Origin: Melampsora larici-populina 98AG31
Lineage: Eukaryota; Basidiomycota; Pucciniomycetes; Pucciniales; Melampsoraceae
Assembly (NCBI RefSeq): GCF_000204055.1
Contig: NW_006768768.1
Span: 622,071 to 686,070, forward strand
Direction: 5' to 3'
Length of the DNA stretch: 64,000 bases
Below the pieces are notes generated by a model. It ran no database searches, was not told where the DNA came from, and was given only the letters and a program-made list of their open reading frames with translations. Of this stretch, positions 58,861 to 64,000 are shown piece after piece (the stretch's first letter is position 1; every line of letters starts with the position of its first letter). The position numbers were made by a program, and so were the translations under genes.

Positions 58861-61513
58861 ATGGAAACCACCAAACTTTTATTTTTCAAACCAAAAGCAC
58901 CAGCTGGTAGTTCATTAACTTCAATTCAACTAGTCATAGTTGTCATCGAATCAAATAAAGATGTAGGACCAGCCAGTGGACTTGGAAAGAAACTTGGATT
59001 TAAAGATATGAGATCTACTACTGATGATCTGATTCAATCAATTCTTGGAATCACTTCAAAATCAGATGGTATTTCTTTTTTCTATCTCACTAACTTGGAA
59101 TCCAAAAACCAAAACTCATTTGATTTTTGACTTTCGGTCTTTTTCTGTAGTGACAATCGAAAGTCTTACTCCAAATCATGCTTCAAACGTTATGCTTGTT
59201 TGGTCCGATTCACTTCCTTCCTCAGCTCATTTAGAAAGCCTAGAAAAAACAGATATGCAGATCAAAAAACATACATTTCACTTAGCTGGAACGACTCCTA
59301 AACCAAAGTAAGGATCGAAACCCATGAAGAAAAGAAAAGAAAAGAAAAAGAACCCCAACTAATCTTGAAATGGATTTTGTTGTCTAGTCCTGTGGCTACT
59401 CCAGCTTCAATGGTGGCTCCTCGTGTGGCTTCAAACACTCCTGCTACAACGGTCGATAAAGGTTCTTTGGGTATAACTGCTAAAAAGGAATCTGCTACAT
59501 TTGGTGATTGGTATCAAGATGTAAGTCTTAAATGATTGTCTCTTGCTAGAATATCCAACCTATTGATGATTATTTTTTCGAAATCTTGATATGACAGGTA
59601 CTTAGAAAAGGTGATATGATTGATTATTATGATATCTCTGGATGTTATATTCTTAAACCAGCTTCGTATAGAATTTGGGAAATCATTCAAAGCAAGTAAC
59701 AAGATAAGATTTATATATATGATTGATAAAGCAGATGAACCTAATATGATTTGAAATGAATTTAGATTGGTTTGATGAACGGATCAAAGCTCTTGGAGTC
59801 GAAAATGCTTATTTCCCTATGTTTGTCTCTTCACGAGTCTTGGAAAGAGAAAAGGATCATATCGAAGGTTTCGCACCTGAAGTTGCTTGGGTCACAAGAG
59901 CGTAAGTGATCATAGTCTTCAATCCGATTCCCTTTGAACCAAGCTAACTATTTTTTCTAATTTGGGTTCTTCTTTAGAGGTAAATCTGAATTGGAAGAAC
60001 ATATTGCCATTCGTCCTACATCCGAGACGGTCATGTACCCATATTACGCTAAAGTAAGCCTGCCTATCTTGATGATTTACAAGTTAGAGTTCAGCTCGCC
60101 ACTTCAGCTTAGCTCAATTTTGACGGGTTTTTTAATCTTTAGTGGATCCAAAGTTACCGTGACTTACCTTTGAAGATTAACCAATGGAACAGTGTTGTTC
60201 GATGGGAATTCAAGAACCCACGTTAGTATTTCAACTTCATGCCAAAAGTATCATCAACTAATAGTGACTTCGATCGAATTGTACTCCAACAGAACCATTC
60301 ATTCGTACACGAGAATTTCTTTGGCAAGAAGGACATACAGCTCATTTAACTAAACCAGAAGCAGATACCGAAGTCCGACAGATTTTAGATCTGTACAAAG
60401 GAGTCTATGAAGAATTATTAGCTGTACCAGTGACACCAGGGATCAAATCCGAAAAAGAAAAGTTTGCAGGAGGCTTATATACAACGACAGTTGAAGGATT
60501 CATCCCGACTTCAGGAAGAGGGATTCAAGGAGCCACATCACATTGTTTAGGACAGAATTTTTCAAAAATGTTTAATATTTCAGTAGAAGATCCAGCTAAA
60601 CCGGTAGATTCGAAACTGGGAGTTCAAGCTGAGAAATTATTTGTTTGGCAAAACTCATGGGGTTTATCGACTCGAACGATTGGAGTGATGGTGATGGTAC
60701 ATGGAGATGATAAAGGATTAGTCTTACCACCTAGAGTGGCTCAATTACAGGTGATTGTCATTCCGGTTGGGATTGTAGCCTCGACCACTCAAGAAGGAAG
60801 AAAAGAATTGTATGATAAGACAGAAGAACTGGCGGCACGATTACGTAAGGCTGGGGTTCGAGCTAAATCGGATTTACGTGAAGGGTATACTCCAGGATGG
60901 AAATTTAATTCGTGGGAGATGAAAGGGATTCCATTAAGACTTGAACTTGGACCTAAAGATTTAGCTAATCAAACTACATTGGTGGTTAGACGAGATACTG
61001 GAATCAAAACTCCATTTTCATTAGATAAACTTGATGAAGAGATTCCGGAATTACTTGAACGGGTTCAGAGTGAAATGTATGAAAGAGCTAAATTGGTTTA
61101 TGATCAACATCGTAGGATCGTCACCGAATGGGATCGGTTTGTGCCGGCTTTGAATGAGAATTGTTCGTGTGTGATTCCTTGGTGTGAAGAAGAAAGTTGT
61201 GAAGATTCGATTAAAGATCAAAGTGCCAAAGAGTAAGTGTTGATTCCTTTACAATGATCCTTTTCTTTTTGAACTTGATATCAGAGAGGATTTAGTTGAA
61301 TTTTGATTTGGTTTTTTTTTTGGTGTGGTTTTTCTTTTCTGTAGAAGTGCAGTTGAACAAGATGAAAGAGCTCCATCGGCTGGTGCTAAATCTTTATGTA
61401 TTCCATTTGATCAAAGTGTTTATCCTAAACTTGAGATTGGAGTGACGAAATGTTTAGGATATGGTTGTAAGAAAGATGCAAAAGCTTGGACTATCTTTGG
61501 TAGAAGTTATTAA
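58861..61513 (+). CDS. Cytosolic prolyl-tRNA synthetase
   Basis: Nine exons (58861-59068, 59151-59307, 59388-59520, 59598-59691, 59766-59901, 59978-60053, 60143-60221, 60293-61232, 61345-61513) give 663 residues. The enzyme charges tRNA-Pro with proline in the cytosol. Class II motifs are clear: motif 1 around [16 protein letters not shown], motif 2 in [16 protein letters not shown] and motif 3 in [20 protein letters not shown]. The anticodon-binding domain follows ([27 protein letters not shown]). The eukaryote-type C-terminal domain has Cys-rich [13 protein letters not shown] and ends [10 protein letters not shown]. An N-terminal region of about 150 residues precedes the core, as in fungal ProRS with its editing-like extension. 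Intron 4 (59692-59765) begins GCAAGT, a GC-AG intron; using GT instead breaks the frame. Confidence 0.95.
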
Positions 61514-62350
61514 AGAAACAAACAAGCAATCATTGAAAAATCTGTCTGGTGTTGTTTTACAAAGAAATTTAGAAAAAAATGTGGTGCTTTTTTTTTCTTG
61601 ATCTTGAAATTGATTTTTTTTATAAAAGTTTTGAAGTCGGTTTGAAATTTTAGTTTTTTTTGTTTGTTTATCACTTGTTTTTTGTTAACTTGATTTGAAC
61701 TCACTTAGAGTGATTTGATATATTTTTTTGCTTTAATTTTTTTGGTTATGAGATTGATAGGTACAATCATTCTTGTAAAGCTTCAGTTGGAGCTGAAAGG
61801 TAAATTCAACTGGGCATGATATGAACTTTAAAGGCTGAAATCGTATGAAATCGAATTTTTCAAGGTCACCCAGTATTGAACAAATAATACCTTGCGTGAG
61901 TAGGGAAGGGATTCCCTCCTTGAACAGGCTGGCTTGGGTCATGATCCTGATTTTTGAAAAGTGCCATCCCATTGAGCATACATTCAACACATCGCCTCTT
62001 CCAACAAACGACACCCGTGGCGGTACGCACCCTGACTCTGAGTCTGCGCTGAGGGCAAGTTGGCAGAGCATTCGTGACTGATATTTTCTTTGGCTAAAGA
62101 AGATGAGTTTAAGCGAGCAGATACACCCGAGATACCTTTATATGGGGTCTAGTTACCGGAACATCCTAAGTAGACCACCTCTGTCCCAGGAGTAAAATCA
62201 CATCAATTTCACCCTGGAAGTGAGCCTTTACTGCGGTAAAGCTTTTTGCCTCACTTCGTAAAAGAGTGTTTCGATGAGACCCAAGGACATGATTTATAAA
62301 GTTGATGTTGTGATGGCAACTCAGCACTTGAATGTAAAATCGAAAGGTGG
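61514..62350. other. Gene-free stretch 3' of ProRS
   Basis: A T-rich 3' flank followed by unique sequence. The 112-codon minus frame (62071-61733) has no features of a real gene. Confidence 0.45.
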
Positions 62351-62674
62351 TTATTCAAGTTGATGAAACACGAAATCAGTTTCGATGCTGACATGGTACT
62401 CCTCCTGGACTTGCTTGGGTCGCGATGCGAAAACCGAAAACATGGTTCCTAGTCTCTTCAGAATGAGGTTCAACTTTTGGGTGTTGATTCCATATGTACG
62501 GAGACCCATGAAACAATCACTATGGTATGAAATGCAGAAGTTCTTGGTTCGGTTGTTGTAAAATTGGCATCTGCTATGACCGACAACTTCCAAATCTTGG
62601 TAGAACTTTAGCCGGATGCCAAGGTAGTACAACACGTTTATCAAACTCAGCACTTTCATTCCTCTAATCTTCAT
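62351..62674 (-). CDS. Uncertain small open frame, possible secreted protein
   Basis: One uninterrupted frame of 107 codons. The first 19 residues (MKIRGMKVLSLINVLYYLG) are a short basic leader and a hydrophobic stretch that could be a weak signal peptide. The rest is basic with three Cys. There are no homologues I recognise and no splice evidence. It lies divergently next to the secreted-protein gene, with 93 bp between start codons. It may be a chance frame. Confidence 0.25.
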   Translation of the reverse strand: MKIRGMKVLSLINVLYYLGIRLKFYQDLEVVGHSRCQFYNNRTKNFCISYHSDCFMGLRTYGINTQKLNLILKRLGTMFSVFASRPKQVQEEYHVSIETDFVFHQLE

Positions 62675-62767
62675 TCTACAATTTTTTTTGTCAACTTAAA
62701 CACCTATCACTCACTTAAACTCACTTCAAATTCAACAACGGTGATTCACAAAATAATAAACTTCAGT

Positions 62768-63824
62768 ATGCTTTACCGCTATATCACATCTCTCTTCCTT
62801 TTGGCAATCTCTTTAGGTATAGTATTTAATTTCAATCTATTGTGATCATGACTTCATTCAAATGACTTGGAGATGATCTTTGAAACGTACATATAGGGCT
62901 GGTCCATGCTAAAGATAAAAAAGTTACCAATGATAACCTATGTTTCTTATTAGGCAAGACGCCTGTACCTTCTGACGTCAAACCTGATCCAGGAGTGAAA
63001 TGTATACCAAATGTAAGCGGATCTCTCTGTTATGAAATTCAAATCCGATCGAAAGATGATGGGTTAGAAATTGAAGTCATTTTTTCCAGAGTCAAGCTTT
63101 TCCTTCTCTGAAACAACTTCCTGACGTAGAGTTTGGTGAAGGTAAATTCCTTACCCGTTTTGTGAGTGATATTTTTGCAATACGAAGATTTAACTGAGAG
63201 GCTCATAGAATGACCGTGTCCAATCGATCTAATGATATATGCGCATCGTTTTTTCATTTCATCTAGACTACAATCTCTTTCTTGAAGGATACCAAAGTAA
63301 GCTCCGTAAGGTTTGGAATCAAGAATTTCCCACTTAGTTTGGACAGAGAAGCTTTAAATTCTGCATTCCAAGTCTATGAAGCTATGAATGCTGGGCTTAG
63401 AAGTCTTGGGGAAACTCCCAAGGGAAAGATATTGAGATCTTTGAAAGGGTTAGTGTCAACTCTTTGACTTTTTGTATAAAGAGTAGAGATTGACCAAGTT
63501 TGAGAATCTGATTTCAACTTCATCTCAATCAAAATTTTCAAAGGACAACCTTCTTTTTGAAATTCCAATTGAGGTGTAAAGATAAAGATGTCACTAGTCC
63601 ACAGGGCGCTAAACATCAAATGCTCAAAGTGAGTGTTTGTTTTCAGAATCTCAACTACATCTGATCTCCTTGTAACATGAATTGAAAGTTGATTGATAAT
63701 TTTCATTGATTGATTATGAACAAACTAGGTTTTAAAGAATTGTGTAGGATGCACTGCTGATGATAAAGCAGAAGTGAAAAAACTGGCAGCTGCATGTGGA
63801 ATAACAGATTTTTCTAAACCATGA
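62768..63824 (+). CDS. Small secreted protein, six Cys, candidate effector
   Basis: Six exons (62768-62816, 62897-63012, 63090-63161, 63267-63448, 63544-63628, 63729-63824) join in frame to 199 residues. The N-terminus has a signal peptide: MLYRYITSLFLLAISLGLVH, with likely cleavage after Ala21. The mature part is Lys-rich with Cys at 32, 52, 151, 173, 176 and 191, an even number that allows three disulfides; 173/176 form a CVGC motif. A helix-like segment (SLDREALNSAFQVYEAMNAG) lies in the middle. There is no known enzyme domain. Small secreted Cys-containing proteins in plant-pathogenic basidiomycetes are often host-directed effectors, so this is a candidate, by inference only. Splice sites were chosen by phase; all are GT..AG. 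Confidence 0.7.
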
Positions 63825-64000
63825 ATCAAACATACTATTCTGCATACCCATAAATCTAATGTCTTTTTGGTCTCATTTGTGTATCAGGAGGGGGCTCAAG
63901 TTGAGTTTTTTATGGCTTTTGTCATACAAAAGTTTGCCTTTTTTTCATGAATCCTACTGTACATTTTACATCATTGGACAAAGCTTTCTATAGCTACTAA
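63825..64000. other. 3' flank of the secreted-protein gene
   Basis: Short T-rich flank to the right edge; no gene is seen. Confidence 0.4.

Overview
The window looks like nuclear DNA of a basidiomycete fungus. Genes are densely interrupted by short introns (mostly about 55-110 bp, GT..AG) and code for typical eukaryotic housekeeping proteins: calcineurin A, a HIRA/Hir1 histone chaperone, cytosolic prolyl-tRNA synthetase, TBC-type Rab-GAPs and a C2H2 zinc-finger protein. A large share of the window is DNA transposon. A small secreted cysteine-containing protein and the transposon load fit a rust fungus (Pucciniales, Melampsora-like), but that placement is inference; no rRNA or marker gene fixes it.

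Layout. 0-0.5 kb: 5' end of a calcineurin A gene (-). 0.5-5.2 kb: gene-free, with a foldback MITE and decayed repeats. 5.2-10.8 kb: a complete but inactivated PIF/Harbinger transposon (Harb1). 13.8-15.7 kb: a TBC gene whose catalytic glutamine is replaced. 15.7-22.9 kb: gene-poor, with a TA-flanked MITE, a decayed gene carrying Gln-to-stop changes and a roughly 500 bp inverted-repeat element. 23.1-25.2 kb: the second TBC paralogue, with the normal catalytic residues. 25.8-45.3 kb: a block of four DNA transposons. The first is a Tc1/mariner-type element carrying a second, unrelated gene. Next to it lies a PIF/Harbinger element (Harb3) with near-identical 100 bp terminal repeats. Harb3 has itself been entered by a 5.4 kb element with an 8 bp target duplication and a 1388-residue transposase, and by another intact Harbinger (Harb2). 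A scrap of a third TBC copy lies just beyond. 49.7-51.7 kb: a zinc-finger gene built from a row of same-phase mini-exons. 53.5-54.1 kb: a large palindrome with coding-like arms. 55.3-61.5 kb: HIRA and prolyl-tRNA synthetase, divergently transcribed. 62.8-63.8 kb: a small secreted protein gene.

The host genes are independent: calcineurin signalling, Rab GTPase regulation, replication-independent chromatin assembly, transcription and translation. The transposons share one layout: two genes pointing at each other between inverted repeats. In the three Harbingers these are a DDE transposase and a Myb/SANT-like partner expected to act together in transposition. Harb1 and the mariner transposase are broken. 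Harb2, Harb3 and the large-transposase element keep open reading frames and, for two of them, clean ends, so they look young. Exon models were made by hand from splice-site phase and homology, so boundaries may be off by a few bases.
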